Notes: generated by a model not told the origin, from the letters alone. DNA of 64,000 nt from Parvibaculum sp. (GCF_019635935.1 NZ_JAHBYN010000001.1:3315532-3379531); one strand, 5' to 3'. Positions 16,371-25,775 are shown, counted from the stretch's first letter. Numbers and translations are program-made.

Positions 16371-17768
16371 ATGACCGACACATCCGCTGCCGCCAATCCG
16401 CGCGGTTACAAGAAGGTGATGCGCGGGCTCGACCTGACGCTTTTCACCGTTTGCGCGATCCTCGTCGTCGACCAGCTCGCGGCATCCGCGGCCATCGGCC
16501 CGCAAGCCGTCTTCTGGTGGATTTTCACGATGATCTTCTTCTTCGTGCCCTATGGCCTCATCACCGCCGAACTTGGGAGCACCTATCCCGATCAGGGCGG
16601 CATCTACGCCTGGGTGCGCCGCGCTTACGGTGCGCGCTGGGGCGGCCGCGTGGCATGGCTCTGGTGGATCAATGTCGCGCTCTGGCAGCCTTCGGTCTTC
16701 ATCCTCTTCGCCGGCATCTTCGCGGCGCTCTTCATGCCCGATCTCGCGCTCTGGACGCAGATCGCAATTGCCGTCGCGCTGACCTGGCTGACCGTCTGGA
16801 TCAATGTCGTTCGCCTCGACATCGGCAAATGGGTGCCCAATCTCGGCGCCGTCTTCAAGGTCGCGATCATGCTGGTCATCGGCATCGGCGGCTTCGTCTA
16901 TGCGGGCAACCACGGCGTCGCCAACGAACTGACCCTCTCCAGCATGGCGCCGAGCTGGGGCGTGACGCTCGCCTTCCTGCCGGTCATTGTCTACAACTTC
17001 ATGGGCTTCGAGCTGATGTCCGGCGCCAGCGCCGAAATGAAAAACCCGGCCCGCGACGTGCCGCTCACCATCGCCGTCTCCGGCATCCTGATCGCCGCCT
17101 TCTATCTCTTCGCCACCGTCGGCATTCTGATCGCGCTGCCGCTCGACGACATCAACCTCGTCAGCGGCATCGTCGACACGCTGCGCGTGCTGCTGGGCGA
17201 GGGCGGAGCGGCCGGCACGCTCGTCATCCTGCTCGGCCTGATGGCGCTCTATTCCTTCGTCGCCAACATGGTCACATGGACGATGGGCGCCAACCGCTCG
17301 GCCGCCGAAGCCGCGCTCGACGGCAACCTGCCCTCGATGTTCGCGCGCCTTCACCCCGAACACAAAACGCCGGCCAACGCGGCCATCGTGACGGGCGTCG
17401 TCACAACGGTCGTCATCGTGATCTACGGCCTGCTGGCGGCCGACGCCGAAGACCTTTTCTGGACGCTCTTTGCCTTCTCGTCCATCGTCTTCCTGCTGCC
17501 CTATCTGTCGATGTTCATGGCCTTCCTGAAACTCCGCCGCATCGACCCCGACAGGCCGCGCCCCTATCGTGTGCCGGGCGGCAGCGGCGTGGCGCTTGCG
17601 CTCGCGGCGCTCTGCATCGTCTTCATCGTGCAGGCGATCGTCTTCTTCATCTACACGCCGGAGGAGTTCGACATGACCTATGCGGCCTCCATCGTCGTCG
17701 GTGTCGCGATCACGGTGCTGATCGGCGAGGTTCTCATCCGCCGCGCCGGGCGCGTGGCCGGCGGCTGA
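16371..17768 (+). CDS. APC-family amino acid/polyamine permease
   Basis: This 465-residue inner-membrane protein has about twelve hydrophobic segments, an N-terminal G-L-D-L-T-L-F-T-V family start and a P-D-Q-G-G-I-Y-A-W-V motif typical of the AGT group of APC transporters. Placed between the carbamoyltransferase and carbamate kinase, it may exchange agmatine for putrescine, as AguD does, or import an amino acid. GGGAGA lies 6-11 bases before the ATG. It is separated from the kinase by only 7 bases, so the three genes are likely one operon. Substrate specificity cannot be read from the sequence. Confidence 0.85.
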   Translation: MTDTSAAANPRGYKKVMRGLDLTLFTVCAILVVDQLAASAAIGPQAVFWWIFTMIFFFVPYGLITAELGSTYPDQGGIYAWVRRAYGARWGGRVAWLWWINVALWQPSVFILFAGIFAALFMPDLALWTQIAIAVALTWLTVWINVVRLDIGKWVPNLGAVFKVAIMLVIGIGGFVYAGNHGVANELTLSSMAPSWGVTLAFLPVIVYNFMGFELMSGASAEMKNPARDVPLTIAVSGILIAAFYLFATVGILIALPLDDINLVSGIVDTLRVLLGEGGAAGTLVILLGLMALYSFVANMVTWTMGANRSAAEAALDGNLPSMFARLHPEHKTPANAAIVTGVVTTVVIVIYGLLAADAEDLFWTLFAFSSIVFLLPYLSMFMAFLKLRRIDPDRPRPYRVPGGSGVALALAALCIVFIVQAIVFFIYTPEEFDMTYAASIVVGVAITVLIGEVLIRRAGRVAGG

Positions 17769-17775
17769 GGCGCGC

Positions 17776-18687
17776 ATGCGGGTTCTCGTCGCGATTGGCG
17801 GAAACGCGCTGCTGAAGCGCGGCGAGACGCTCGGCATCGGCACCCAGCGCCGCAACATGGGCGATGCGGCGCTGGCGCTCGCCGCCATTGCAAGCGAGCA
17901 TCGCACCATTCTCGTACACGGCAATGGCCCGCAGGTCGGCCTCCTCGCGCTGGAGGCCGATGCCTACAAGGACGCCCCGCCTTATCCGCTCGATGTGCTG
18001 GGCGCTGAATCGCAAGGCATGATCGGCTACGTGATCGAGGAGGCCCTGCGCCGCGTGCTGCCCGGCAGCGAAATCGTGACGCTGTTGACGCAAACCCTTG
18101 TCGATCCGGACGACCCAGCCTTCGCCGCGCCGTCGAAACCCATCGGCCCCCTCTACGACGAAAAGACGGCCAAGGCGCTGGCCGCCGAACGCGGCTGGTC
18201 GGTCGCGCCCGACGGCCCAAATGGAAAAGTCTGGCGCCGCGTCGTCGCCTCGCCCGCGCCGCGCGCCATTGTCGAGATCGAAACGATCCGCAGGCTGACG
18301 GAAATCGGTTGCCTGGTCATTTGCGCGGGCGGCGGCGGCATTCCGGTGCGGGCCGGTGCGGCCGGCGCGCCCGAAGGCGTCGAGGCCGTCATCGACAAGG
18401 ATCTCGCCGCCTGCCTGCTCGCCATCGAACTCGGCGTGGAACGTCTCCTGATCCTCACCGATGTCGAAGGCGTCTTTGCCGATTGGGGAAAGCCCTCGCA
18501 ACGCCTGCTGAAATCGGTGTCCGCCGGCGATCTCGACCCTGCATCCTTCGCCGCCGGTTCGATGCGGCCTAAGATCGAGGCCGTTCGGCGCTTCGCCCTG
18601 GAGACGGGGCATCCGGCCTTCATCGGCCGGCTCGGCGATGCGGCGTCCATCCTGGCCGGCAAGGCCGGGACGAAGGTCTCTCCTTGA
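17776..18687 (+). CDS. arcC: Carbamate kinase
   Basis: This 303-residue protein of the amino-acid kinase fold converts carbamoyl phosphate and ADP to ATP, CO2 and ammonia. It shows V-A-I-G-G-N-A-L-L near the N-terminus, V-H-G-N-G-P-Q-V-G, the carbamate-kinase loop around Y-V-I-E-E-A, I-C-A-G-G-G-G-I-P-V and V-I-D-K-D-L-A-A-C-L-L. The end reads S-M-R-P-K-I-E-A-V. Length is usual for the family. It closes the operon begun by the carbamoyltransferase, so carbamoyl phosphate made there would yield ATP, which favours a catabolic rather than arginine-biosynthetic role for the operon. The start follows the permease stop by 7 bases. Confidence 0.93.
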   Translation: MRVLVAIGGNALLKRGETLGIGTQRRNMGDAALALAAIASEHRTILVHGNGPQVGLLALEADAYKDAPPYPLDVLGAESQGMIGYVIEEALRRVLPGSEIVTLLTQTLVDPDDPAFAAPSKPIGPLYDEKTAKALAAERGWSVAPDGPNGKVWRRVVASPAPRAIVEIETIRRLTEIGCLVICAGGGGIPVRAGAAGAPEGVEAVIDKDLAACLLAIELGVERLLILTDVEGVFADWGKPSQRLLKSVSAGDLDPASFAAGSMRPKIEAVRRFALETGHPAFIGRLGDAASILAGKAGTKVSP

Positions 18688-18696
18688 GTTTGCCCG

Positions 18697-18723
18697 TGAC
18701 AGTTTTTGACAAAACGGTGACAG
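18697..18723. repeat. Three TGACA(G) boxes at helical spacing, copy 1
   Basis: TGACAG at 18697, TGACA at 18707 and TGACAG at 18718 have starts 10 and 11 bases apart, so they lie on one DNA face. They sit between carbamate kinase and the TonB-like gene. A similar triplet with 11-base phasing is at 31898. They could be a cooperative regulator site. Confidence 0.4.
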
Positions 18724-18835
18724 CGCCGAACGGCATGTTATGCCTGTCGGTGTCTTGTTATGCTCGCGCGGGCGTTTGTCCCCCTGCGCGTATCGCGTGT
18801 GGGGCGTGAAAAAAGCGCGGAAGTCCGGACCGGAA

Positions 18836-19645
18836 ATGGTTGTAAGCACAGTGAGCACAAGTCCGGTCGGCACATTTCATGTCGTACCGCCGCCGCCGCC
18901 GCGCCCGGCGCAATGGAGCGAGATCGTCATCGCGATCGCGCTGGCGCTGCTGCTGAACCTCCTCTTTATCCTGCCGTTTTTATTGACGAATCCGGCGCCG
19001 AACCCGCCCGCCGACCCGCCCGCCATCAGCGTCGAACTGGTCCCCGAAGCGCAAGCCCCCCCGCCGCCGCCCCCTGCGCCGCAGCCTGAGCCCGAAGAAG
19101 AAGCTAAGCCATTGCAGGAGCGCAGTTTTACGCGCTCCGGCGGCGAAGCCGTGGCGCCGCCCGGTCCCGAGGCGGAGGAGGAAGCCGCCGCGCCCGAAGA
19201 GGCCCCCGAGCCCGAGCCCGAACCCGAGCCGGAAGAGGCGCAACCGGTTGAAAAGAAAAAGGAAACAAGCCCCGAAGACATCCCCGAATGGGCCCGCACC
19301 GTCGAGCCGAGCTATGTCGTTCCGGCCCGGCCCACACCGCCCGGCTCGCTCACCGGCAGCGCCGGCGGCGGCGACCCCTATCTCAATGCCATGTGGGCGC
19401 GCGTGCGCGCCAATCTGGTCTATCCGCCCGAGGCCGGCGGCCGCAGCGGCGTCACCCGCTTCGAGATGGTGCTGCACCGCTCGGGACAGGTTATCTCGTT
19501 GAAATTGCTGACCTCTTCAGGCCACCCCGCGCTCGACCGCGCCGCCCGCGAAGCCATCGAGCGCAGTCTGCCCTTCGCGCCATTCCCGCCGGAAGTCCGC
19601 GCCGAAGCCGTCCCCTTGATCGCCAGCATTCCTGTCGCGCCCTGA
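18836..19645 (+). CDS. TonB-like energy transducer protein
   Basis: This 269-residue protein has a short cytoplasmic N-terminus, one transmembrane segment around residues 26-50, a long Pro/Glu-rich periplasmic spacer (runs of P and of E-P repeats, residues about 60-150) and a C-terminal TonB fold. The C-terminus contains Y-L-N-A-M-W-A-R-V-R-A-N-L-V-Y-P-P-E-A and V-T-R-F-E-M-V-L-H-R-S-G-Q-V. Such proteins link inner-membrane ExbBD energy to outer-membrane receptors; no exbB, exbD or receptor gene is nearby. The start is uncertain: ATG 18836 gives a conventional N-terminus, while an upstream start at 18740 adds 32 unlikely residues. Highly acidic spacers are less usual than the classic Pro-Lys type. 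Confidence 0.8.
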   Translation: MVVSTVSTSPVGTFHVVPPPPPRPAQWSEIVIAIALALLLNLLFILPFLLTNPAPNPPADPPAISVELVPEAQAPPPPPPAPQPEPEEEAKPLQERSFTRSGGEAVAPPGPEAEEEAAAPEEAPEPEPEPEPEEAQPVEKKKETSPEDIPEWARTVEPSYVVPARPTPPGSLTGSAGGGDPYLNAMWARVRANLVYPPEAGGRSGVTRFEMVLHRSGQVISLKLLTSSGHPALDRAAREAIERSLPFAPFPPEVRAEAVPLIASIPVAP

Positions 19646-19664
19646 CCCTTTTGTGCCATTCTTT

Positions 19665-19690
19665 CATACCCACCCTTTCGGGTGGGTATG
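19665..19690 (+). terminator. Hairpin downstream of TonB-like gene
   Basis: A perfect 11-bp stem (CATACCCACCC at 19665-19675 with its complement at 19680-19690) closes a TTTC loop 20 bases after the stop. No T-run follows, so it may be an inefficient terminator or an mRNA-stabilising structure. The TTTC-GGGTGGG part resembles the hairpin after the LuxR gene. Confidence 0.5.
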
Positions 19691-19748
19691 GGCTGGGCAA
19701 TCGGGTTCAGCATCCCCGCAACAACAAGACGGCATCGGGGAGGATCGG

Positions 19749-20831
19749 GTGCTGAAATCCGTAAGCAATTGGTTTCGTGGGAAAAATCCCGCGCCATCGG
19801 GGGAGGATCAGGTGCCGCAAAGCGCCCGCCACTGGTATTTCAACAAGCGTCCAAAGGACGTCATCGCGCACGACACGCTGGTCATGCGCACCGAGCCCAT
19901 GCCCACCCTTGCCGATGGCGAGGTGCTGGTCCGCAGCCTCTACATGTCGCTCGACGCGACCAACCGCGTCTGGCTCAGCGACTGGGAAACCTACATGGAA
20001 CCGTTGCCCATCGGCGCGCGCATGCTGGGTTTCATCCTTGGCGAAGTCGTCCAGTCGCGCAACGCGAACCTCCCCGAAGGCACATTGATCACCGGTCTCG
20101 GCACCTGGTCCGACTGGTTCGTCACCGACGGCGCGGGCTGGTCGCCTTTCCCGCGGCCTGAAGGCGTACCGCTGGCGGACGCCTTCGGCATTCTCGCCGT
20201 CGCAGGTCCGACGGCCTATGTCGGCCTGCTCGAAATCGGCAAACCGAAACCCGGCGACACGGTTGTCGTCACCGCCGCGGCCGGCGCGGTCGGTGCGCTG
20301 GTCGGTCAGATCGCGAAGCTGCATGGCTGCCGCGCTGTCGGCATCGCCGGCTCCGACGAAAAATGCAAATGGCTGACGAAGGATCTCGGCTTCGACGCGG
20401 CCATCAACTACCGCAAGGAAAATGTGCTGGAGGCGTTGAAGCGCGAAGCGCCAAACGGCATCGACGTGCATTTCGAGAATGTCGGCGGCGAACAGCTCGA
20501 TGCCGGCCTGACATTGATGAATGAGGGCGGCCGCGTCGTCATTTGCGGTTTGATCTCGACCTACAATTCGTCCGAGCCCGTTCCGGGGCCCTACATGTTC
20601 CGCAACGTGATCATGAAACGCCTCGTCATCGAAGGCTTCGTGATCCTCGATTACGCGGCCCATTTTCCCGAATACCACGCGAAGCTGATCGAATGGATGC
20701 GTAGCGGAAAACTGAAATACCGCCTGCACATCGTCGACGGCATCGAGAACGCGTCCGATGCGTTGAAAATGCTCTACACCGGCGGCAACAATGGAAAGCT
20801 GATGGTTCGCATCGCGCCCGACGCCGCGTGA
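19749..20831 (+). CDS. NADP-dependent medium-chain oxidoreductase (CurA/PTGR-like)
   Basis: This 360-residue zinc-free medium-chain reductase resembles the leukotriene B4 12-hydroxydehydrogenase/curcumin reductase group, which reduces alpha,beta-unsaturated ketones with NADPH. It has the N-terminal substrate loop L-Y-M-S-L-D-A-T-N-R, the Rossmann motif A-A-A-G-A-V-G-A-L-V-G-Q near residue 177, and the later E-N-V-G-G, G-R-V-V-I-C-G and I-S-x-Y-N segments. The start is GTG 19749, with GGGGAGGA 6 bases upstream; upstream codons in the frame look non-coding. It precedes the large LuxR regulator and the ketone carboxylase operon on the same strand. A role in preparing ketones for that enzyme is possible but unproven. 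Confidence 0.82.
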   Translation: MLKSVSNWFRGKNPAPSGEDQVPQSARHWYFNKRPKDVIAHDTLVMRTEPMPTLADGEVLVRSLYMSLDATNRVWLSDWETYMEPLPIGARMLGFILGEVVQSRNANLPEGTLITGLGTWSDWFVTDGAGWSPFPRPEGVPLADAFGILAVAGPTAYVGLLEIGKPKPGDTVVVTAAAGAVGALVGQIAKLHGCRAVGIAGSDEKCKWLTKDLGFDAAINYRKENVLEALKREAPNGIDVHFENVGGEQLDAGLTLMNEGGRVVICGLISTYNSSEPVPGPYMFRNVIMKRLVIEGFVILDYAAHFPEYHAKLIEWMRSGKLKYRLHIVDGIENASDALKMLYTGGNNGKLMVRIAPDAA

Positions 20832-20916
20832 AAAACGCCGCCTGCTGGCGGACCAAGCCCCGCTCAAGACGGGGTTCAACGGAAGCCGCAAGGTTTCCCG
20901 CCCTTGGAGGAGGGGG

Positions 20917-23679
20917 GTGCCGATGACCGCAACATCGGAGAGAGCTTCCGCCGCCGCGCGTCCGGTCGGCGGCAAGCCGCGTGCGACGACATTTGCAAAC
21001 GCGCTGACGCGGCAGCCCGCATCGAACAACCTTGTCTTGCGCAAGCAGCAACTCGACCGGCTGAAAAATCATGCCGATGTCCGCCTGATCGTCGCGCAGG
21101 CGCCGGCGGGCTTCGGCAAGACGACATTGCTGCGTCAATATTGCGCCTATCGCGAGGCGCAGGGCAGCCGCATTGCCTGGCTGCATCTGGAATCGCACTA
21201 CGCCGATCCCTCGCGCTTTCTGCGTCTCCTTTGCGAAGCCGTCATCAACGCGCTGCCGGAGGACGAGCCGCCCGTCGCCATGCCCGAAGGCTCGTCGGCT
21301 TCGATTCAGGATTTCCTGCGTTGCGTCCGCGCGATGAAGACCGGAATTACCATCGTCATCGACAATTTCGAGCAGGCCTCCCATCCGGGCATGGAAGCCG
21401 TCGTCGCGCAGCTCGTGCGCGTCCTGCCGGCGGGCGTCCAGCTCTGCATCGGAACGCGCGTCATTCCGTCGATCAACCTGCCGCGCCTGCAGCTTCGCGA
21501 ACAGGCGGTCGTCGTCAATGTCGAGGGCTTGCGCTTCCGCGCCGCCGAAACGGCCGAATTCTTCCGCGAGTTTCGCGATATTTCCGGGGAGGAAGTCGAC
21601 AAGTATCAGGCCGCAACCGATGGCTGGCCGGCGGCGCTTCAATGTATCCGTCTGTCGATGCGCGGTCAGAAAGGCCGGACACGCGCCCTGCCGGGTTCCG
21701 GCGTCACGCCCGATCTGATCGATTTTCTCGCCACCGACGTCTTCGAGAACCTTTCCGCCGAAATGCAGGCGGCGCTTCTGGAAGCCTGCATGCCCGAGCG
21801 CATCTGCGCCGATTTGCTGGAGCATATGTCCGGCCGGACCGGCGGCGAAGCCCTGCTGAACGAAATCGAACATTCCGGCCTGTTTCTGACGCCGGTCGAT
21901 ATGGACCATCTCTGGTTCCGCTTTCACGCCGTCTTCCGTCAGGTCCTCCTCACGCGTCTCCGGCGCGAGATGACGGAAGCCGAAGTGCTGGCGCGGCACA
22001 GGAAGATTGCCGAATGGTACGCGGTGCACGGCTTTGCCGAGGAAGCGATCCTCCACTATCTCGAAGCTTCCGACGAGGCATCCGCCGCCGGAATTCTCGA
22101 CACCATCATCGGCCGTCTCGTGACCGAAGAGCGGCTCGATCTGATTGTCCGTTATGTCGATCGCCTGTCGCCTCCCGTTATCCAGAAATACGAACGCATC
22201 CTGACCGCCGCCATTGTCGCCTATGGCTTCCGCCGTGAATTCGCCAAGGCCAACCGCATCGTCGCGCTCCGCCGCGAAATGCTCGAGGCAGGAGAGGCAT
22301 CGCAGGAGGACTGGGGCGTTCATAACTACACGCGCATCTTCGTTCTTGCCGCGCAGGACCAGGTGGTCGAGCTTGGCCGCGCCGCCGACGATTCGCTCGC
22401 GCAACTCGCCGGCCGCGAAGGCCTCGAATACGGCGTCGGCCTCAATGCCCGCGCCTACTGGCTCTATCTCAACGGCAAGTTCGAGGAGGCGCGCGAGCTT
22501 CTGTCCAAGGCCCGCGCGCTACACGACGAGGCGAACAATCTCTTCGGCCTGTCCTATTGCGAATGGATCTACGGCATCGTGCTGACGGCGCAGGGCCGCA
22601 ACGACGAAGCGTTGAAAAGCCTCAAGCAGGCGCAAATCCACAATGAGGAATGCGCCTCCGCCAGCGTCATCGCCGGCTCGGTCATCGCCGCCTTCCTCGC
22701 CGAGGCGCTTTACGAGAAAAACTGCATCGCCGAAGCCGAAACGCTGCTTCACGATCATCTGCTGCTGCTCGAACAGCAGGCGATCGTCGAACCGTTGGCG
22801 GTCGCCTTTCTCACCATGGCGCGCATCGCGATGCTGCGCGGCGAGGAACGCGAGGCCGAAGAAATTCTCGATCGGATGATGTATCTCGGCCATCGCCACA
22901 ATTTGCGTCGCCTCGTCACCTATGCGAAATCCGAACTCGTCCGTCAGGCGACGCTTGCCGGTGATCTCGAAAAGGCGCGCACGCGCTTTTCCAATATGGG
23001 CGGTGCGGACGGCGAGGGCGAAGACGAACTGCTTTTCCATGCCGGCGAAACCGAGGCCCAGACCGTCACCGAAGCGCGCCTGCTGATCCTCGCCGGCCGC
23101 CATGCCGATGCCCGCACCCTGTTGCAGCCGGCCGCCCGCAAGGCCCGCGCCCAGCGCCGCCTGCGCCGCTTCATGAAACTGAACCTGCTGCTGGCGATCT
23201 CGCTGAACGTTGAAGGCCAGGTCAACGCCGCCCGCCGCGCGCTGATCGAGGCCCTGCAGATCGGCGCGCCCGACCAGTTCATCCGCATGGTTCTCGATGA
23301 AGGCCCGCAGGCCGTCCGTCTGTTGCAGGAGGCGCGTCAGGCCCTGCCGAAATTCCCCGACCTGCCGCAAAAGGACAGCGTCTCGGCCTATCTCGACCGG
23401 CTGCTGGGCGAGGCGGGCGAATATGCGCCGGCCATCGTCGAGGACGAGGCCTTCGACGACGAAACGCCCTCGGCCCATCTCTTCGAGGCGCTGACCGAGC
23501 GCGAACGCGAGATTCTGCGCCTTGTCTCCAACGGTTTCTCCAACAAGGCGCTGGCCGACCGTCTCTCGCTCTCCACCAACACGGTCAAATGGCACCTGCG
23601 CAACATCTTCGAGAAGCTGCAGATCAGCAACCGCATGCAGGCCGTCTCGGTCGCCCGCCACTTCGGTCTGATCGAATAA
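20917..23679 (+). CDS. Large MalT/LAL-type LuxR transcriptional regulator
   Basis: This 920-residue regulator has an N-terminal STAND ATPase region with Walker A A-P-A-G-F-G-K-T-T-L near residue 62 and a sensor-like I-V-I-D-N-F-E-Q, a long helical repeat (TPR-like) middle from about residue 400 to 800, and a C-terminal LuxR helix-turn-helix (L-T-E-R-E-R-E-I-L-R, A-D-R-L-S-L-S-T-N-T-V-K-W-H). Such ATP-dependent activators, like MalT and AlkS, oligomerise when they bind an inducer. The adjacent downstream ketone carboxylase operon on the same strand is the obvious target. GTG 20917 lies 6 bases after GGAGG; ATG 20923 is the alternative. An imperfect hairpin follows the stop. Confidence 0.9.
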   Translation: MPMTATSERASAAARPVGGKPRATTFANALTRQPASNNLVLRKQQLDRLKNHADVRLIVAQAPAGFGKTTLLRQYCAYREAQGSRIAWLHLESHYADPSRFLRLLCEAVINALPEDEPPVAMPEGSSASIQDFLRCVRAMKTGITIVIDNFEQASHPGMEAVVAQLVRVLPAGVQLCIGTRVIPSINLPRLQLREQAVVVNVEGLRFRAAETAEFFREFRDISGEEVDKYQAATDGWPAALQCIRLSMRGQKGRTRALPGSGVTPDLIDFLATDVFENLSAEMQAALLEACMPERICADLLEHMSGRTGGEALLNEIEHSGLFLTPVDMDHLWFRFHAVFRQVLLTRLRREMTEAEVLARHRKIAEWYAVHGFAEEAILHYLEASDEASAAGILDTIIGRLVTEERLDLIVRYVDRLSPPVIQKYERILTAAIVAYGFRREFAKANRIVALRREMLEAGEASQEDWGVHNYTRIFVLAAQDQVVELGRAADDSLAQLAGREGLEYGVGLNARAYWLYLNGKFEEARELLSKARALHDEANNLFGLSYCEWIYGIVLTAQGRNDEALKSLKQAQIHNEECASASVIAGSVIAAFLAEALYEKNCIAEAETLLHDHLLLLEQQAIVEPLAVAFLTMARIAMLRGEEREAEEILDRMMYLGHRHNLRRLVTYAKSELVRQATLAGDLEKARTRFSNMGGADGEGEDELLFHAGETEAQTVTEARLLILAGRHADARTLLQPAARKARAQRRLRRFMKLNLLLAISLNVEGQVNAARRALIEALQIGAPDQFIRMVLDEGPQAVRLLQEARQALPKFPDLPQKDSVSAYLDRLLGEAGEYAPAIVEDEAFDDETPSAHLFEALTEREREILRLVSNGFSNKALADRLSLSTNTVKWHLRNIFEKLQISNRMQAVSVARHFGLIE

Positions 23680-23684
23680 TTTCG

Positions 23685-23721
23685 CCCCCTCATTTCCATC
23701 CTTTCGGGTGGGGAAGAGGGG
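23685..23721 (+). terminator. Imperfect hairpin after LuxR regulator gene
   Basis: A C-rich arm (23685-23701) and a G-rich arm (23706-23721) around TTTC form an imperfect long stem just after the regulator stop. No T-run follows. It separates the regulator from the carboxylase operon, which therefore probably has its own promoter in the 80 bases before 23805. Confidence 0.4.
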
Positions 23722-23804
23722 TGCGGCCGGGCGCTACCTTCCTCTCATAAACGGTGGCCGTTCCTTCCGGACGGCATGCCGATAAACAATAGGGGGAGAG
23801 GCGC

Positions 23805-25706
23805 GTGGGGCTTCTTGTAAGCATCGACAATGGCGGCACGCTGACGGATGTCTGCGCCACCGATGGCGTCTCGACAATCCATGCCAAGACGCTGACCACG
23901 CCGCACAATCTCACCGAGTGCTTCGTCAAATGTCTCGAAGCGCTTTCGGAGAAGATCGACGGCGAGGTCGACCTTCCGAAGCTGGTCGGCTCGATCGACT
24001 ACATCCGCTATTCGACGACGCAGGGCACCAACGCCATCGTCCAGCGCAAGGGCCCGCGCATCGGCCTCCTGACCGACGACGACAAGCTGGTCGCCGCCGC
24101 GATGAACGCCGCCCCGGGCCTCTTCGAAAGCTTCGTCGCCGACCGTGTCCGCATCGTCGCGCCGTCGGCCGCCGAGGCGGCAACGAGCGGCCCCGGCGAA
24201 CTCGTGATGGCGGTCTCGAAGCTCGTTTCGGCCGGCGCCGCGCGTGTCGTCGTCGCGCTGTCGGGCGCCGATGCCGCCGAGCGCGAGAAGGCCGCCAAGC
24301 GCGTCCTCTACCGCGCCTTCCCGCGCCACCTGCTCGGCGCCGTGCCGCTCCTCTTCTCGACCGAATTGACGAAGATCGGCACCCCCGAGCAGCGCGTCTG
24401 GGCGAGCCTCATCAACGCCTTCCTGCATCCGGCGATGGAATCGTTCCTTTACAACGCCGAAAACAAGCTGCGCGAACACCGCGCCCGCAAGCCGCTGCTA
24501 ATCTTCCGCAACGACGGCAACTCCACCCGCGTCGCCAAGACGGTTGCCATCAAGACCTATTCGTCGGGCCCGCAGGGCGGCGTCGTCGGCGCCGAGGTGC
24601 TGTTGAAGCATTACGGCATCCCGAACGCCGTCTCGATGGACATCGGCGGCACCACCACCGACATCGCGATGTTCGAGGAAGGTGCTGTCCGCGTCGCCGA
24701 CACCGGCGAAGTCGAAGGCGCGCCGGTCTCGATCCCGCTTTCCGAGATCGACAGCATCGGCGCCGGCGGCGGCTCGATCCTGCGCGCCGAGGGCGGCAAA
24801 ATTCTGGTCGGCCCCGAAAGCGTCGGTTCGGCGCCGGGGCCCGCCTGTTTCGCCCGCGGCGGCACGCAAGCCACCATGACCGACGCCTTCCTCGCCATGG
24901 GCATCCTCGATCCCTTGTCCTATTTCGGCGGCCGCATGCCGCTCGACCGCGAGCGCGCCGAACGCGCCATCATGACCCATATCGGCGAACCGCTCGGCCT
25001 CGCCTTGCCCGAAGCCGTCGAGGCGATGGCCGACGCCTATCATGGCAAGATCGCCGCCGCGCTCGGCACATGGTCGTCCGCAAACAAGGACGGCGTCCTG
25101 CTCGCCTTTGGTGGCGCCGGCCCGATGTCGGCTTGCGGCGTCGCCGAGAAAGCCGGCCTCGCGACCGCGCTGATCCCGAAATTTGCCGCCGTCTTCAGCG
25201 CCTATGGCATCGGCTTTTCCGACATCGAACACAGCTACATGGCCGAGATCTCGCGCAGCGGCGAAGAAGATGCGATCGGCCGCGCCCGCGCCGATCTCAC
25301 CGAGCAGGCCCGCCGCGGCATGCTGGCCGAAGGCTTCGCGCTGTCGGAATGCACGCTCGACTATGCGCTGCTGAAGAAGAACGGCTCGGGCTATGTCCGC
25401 TCGGCGCTCAACGGCGCGCTCGACGGCGTCAACGCCGAAGCCTGGATGGAGCTGCGCGTCCGCAAGCCGATCGAAAAAATCGCCCTGGCCGGCGCGGACT
25501 TCGCCGAAAAGCGCAAGGCAAAGCCGGAAGGCACGCGCGGAAATCCGGGTGCCGAAGCGCTGCCGCTCTTCCGCCTCGAAAATCTGGCGCCGGGCGACTG
25601 GTTCGAAGGCCCCTGTCTCGTCGAGGAAGCCTTCTTCACCGCCCATGTGAAGCCGGGCTGGCGCTTCGTCGTCAGCGGCAATGGCGATCTGTTGCTCAGC
25701 CACTAG
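23805..25706 (+). CDS. HyuA-like ATPase subunit 1 of acetophenone-carboxylase-type enzyme
   Basis: This 633-residue hydantoinase/oxoprolinase A-family protein has the ASKHA phosphate-binding loops I-D-N-G-G-T-L-T-D-V at residues 6-15 and M-D-I-G-G-T-T-T-D-I-A, and the glycine-rich G-A-G-G-G-S-I. Family members use ATP to activate a carbonyl or bicarbonate. It is about 80 residues shorter than the HyuA-like protein encoded at 26235 and of a different subfamily. Two unequal HyuA-like subunits in one operon are expected for acetophenone carboxylase, not for three-subunit acetone carboxylase. It starts with GTG after GGGGGAGAGG. The first loop has N in place of the usual I in D-I-G-G-T. Confidence 0.85.
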   Translation: MGLLVSIDNGGTLTDVCATDGVSTIHAKTLTTPHNLTECFVKCLEALSEKIDGEVDLPKLVGSIDYIRYSTTQGTNAIVQRKGPRIGLLTDDDKLVAAAMNAAPGLFESFVADRVRIVAPSAAEAATSGPGELVMAVSKLVSAGAARVVVALSGADAAEREKAAKRVLYRAFPRHLLGAVPLLFSTELTKIGTPEQRVWASLINAFLHPAMESFLYNAENKLREHRARKPLLIFRNDGNSTRVAKTVAIKTYSSGPQGGVVGAEVLLKHYGIPNAVSMDIGGTTTDIAMFEEGAVRVADTGEVEGAPVSIPLSEIDSIGAGGGSILRAEGGKILVGPESVGSAPGPACFARGGTQATMTDAFLAMGILDPLSYFGGRMPLDRERAERAIMTHIGEPLGLALPEAVEAMADAYHGKIAAALGTWSSANKDGVLLAFGGAGPMSACGVAEKAGLATALIPKFAAVFSAYGIGFSDIEHSYMAEISRSGEEDAIGRARADLTEQARRGMLAEGFALSECTLDYALLKKNGSGYVRSALNGALDGVNAEAWMELRVRKPIEKIALAGADFAEKRKAKPEGTRGNPGAEALPLFRLENLAPGDWFEGPCLVEEAFFTAHVKPGWRFVVSGNGDLLLSH

Positions 25707-25775
25707 AGCGTTTCCAGGCGAAGTGGAGGCCGGTTCGCCGTCCGGAAACGCGACAAAACAAAGACTTGGAGCAGT
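25705..25775. repeat. Alphaproteobacterial intergenic repeat
   Basis: From the HyuA-1 stop, a GAGCGTTTCCAGGCGAAGTGG stretch runs through GACAAAACAAAGACTTGGAGC. I recall near-identical elements as dispersed intergenic repeats in Hyphomicrobiales. GCGTTTCC (25708-25715) and GGAAACGC (25744-25751) form an inverted repeat. It interrupts an otherwise tight operon. Confidence 0.55.
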
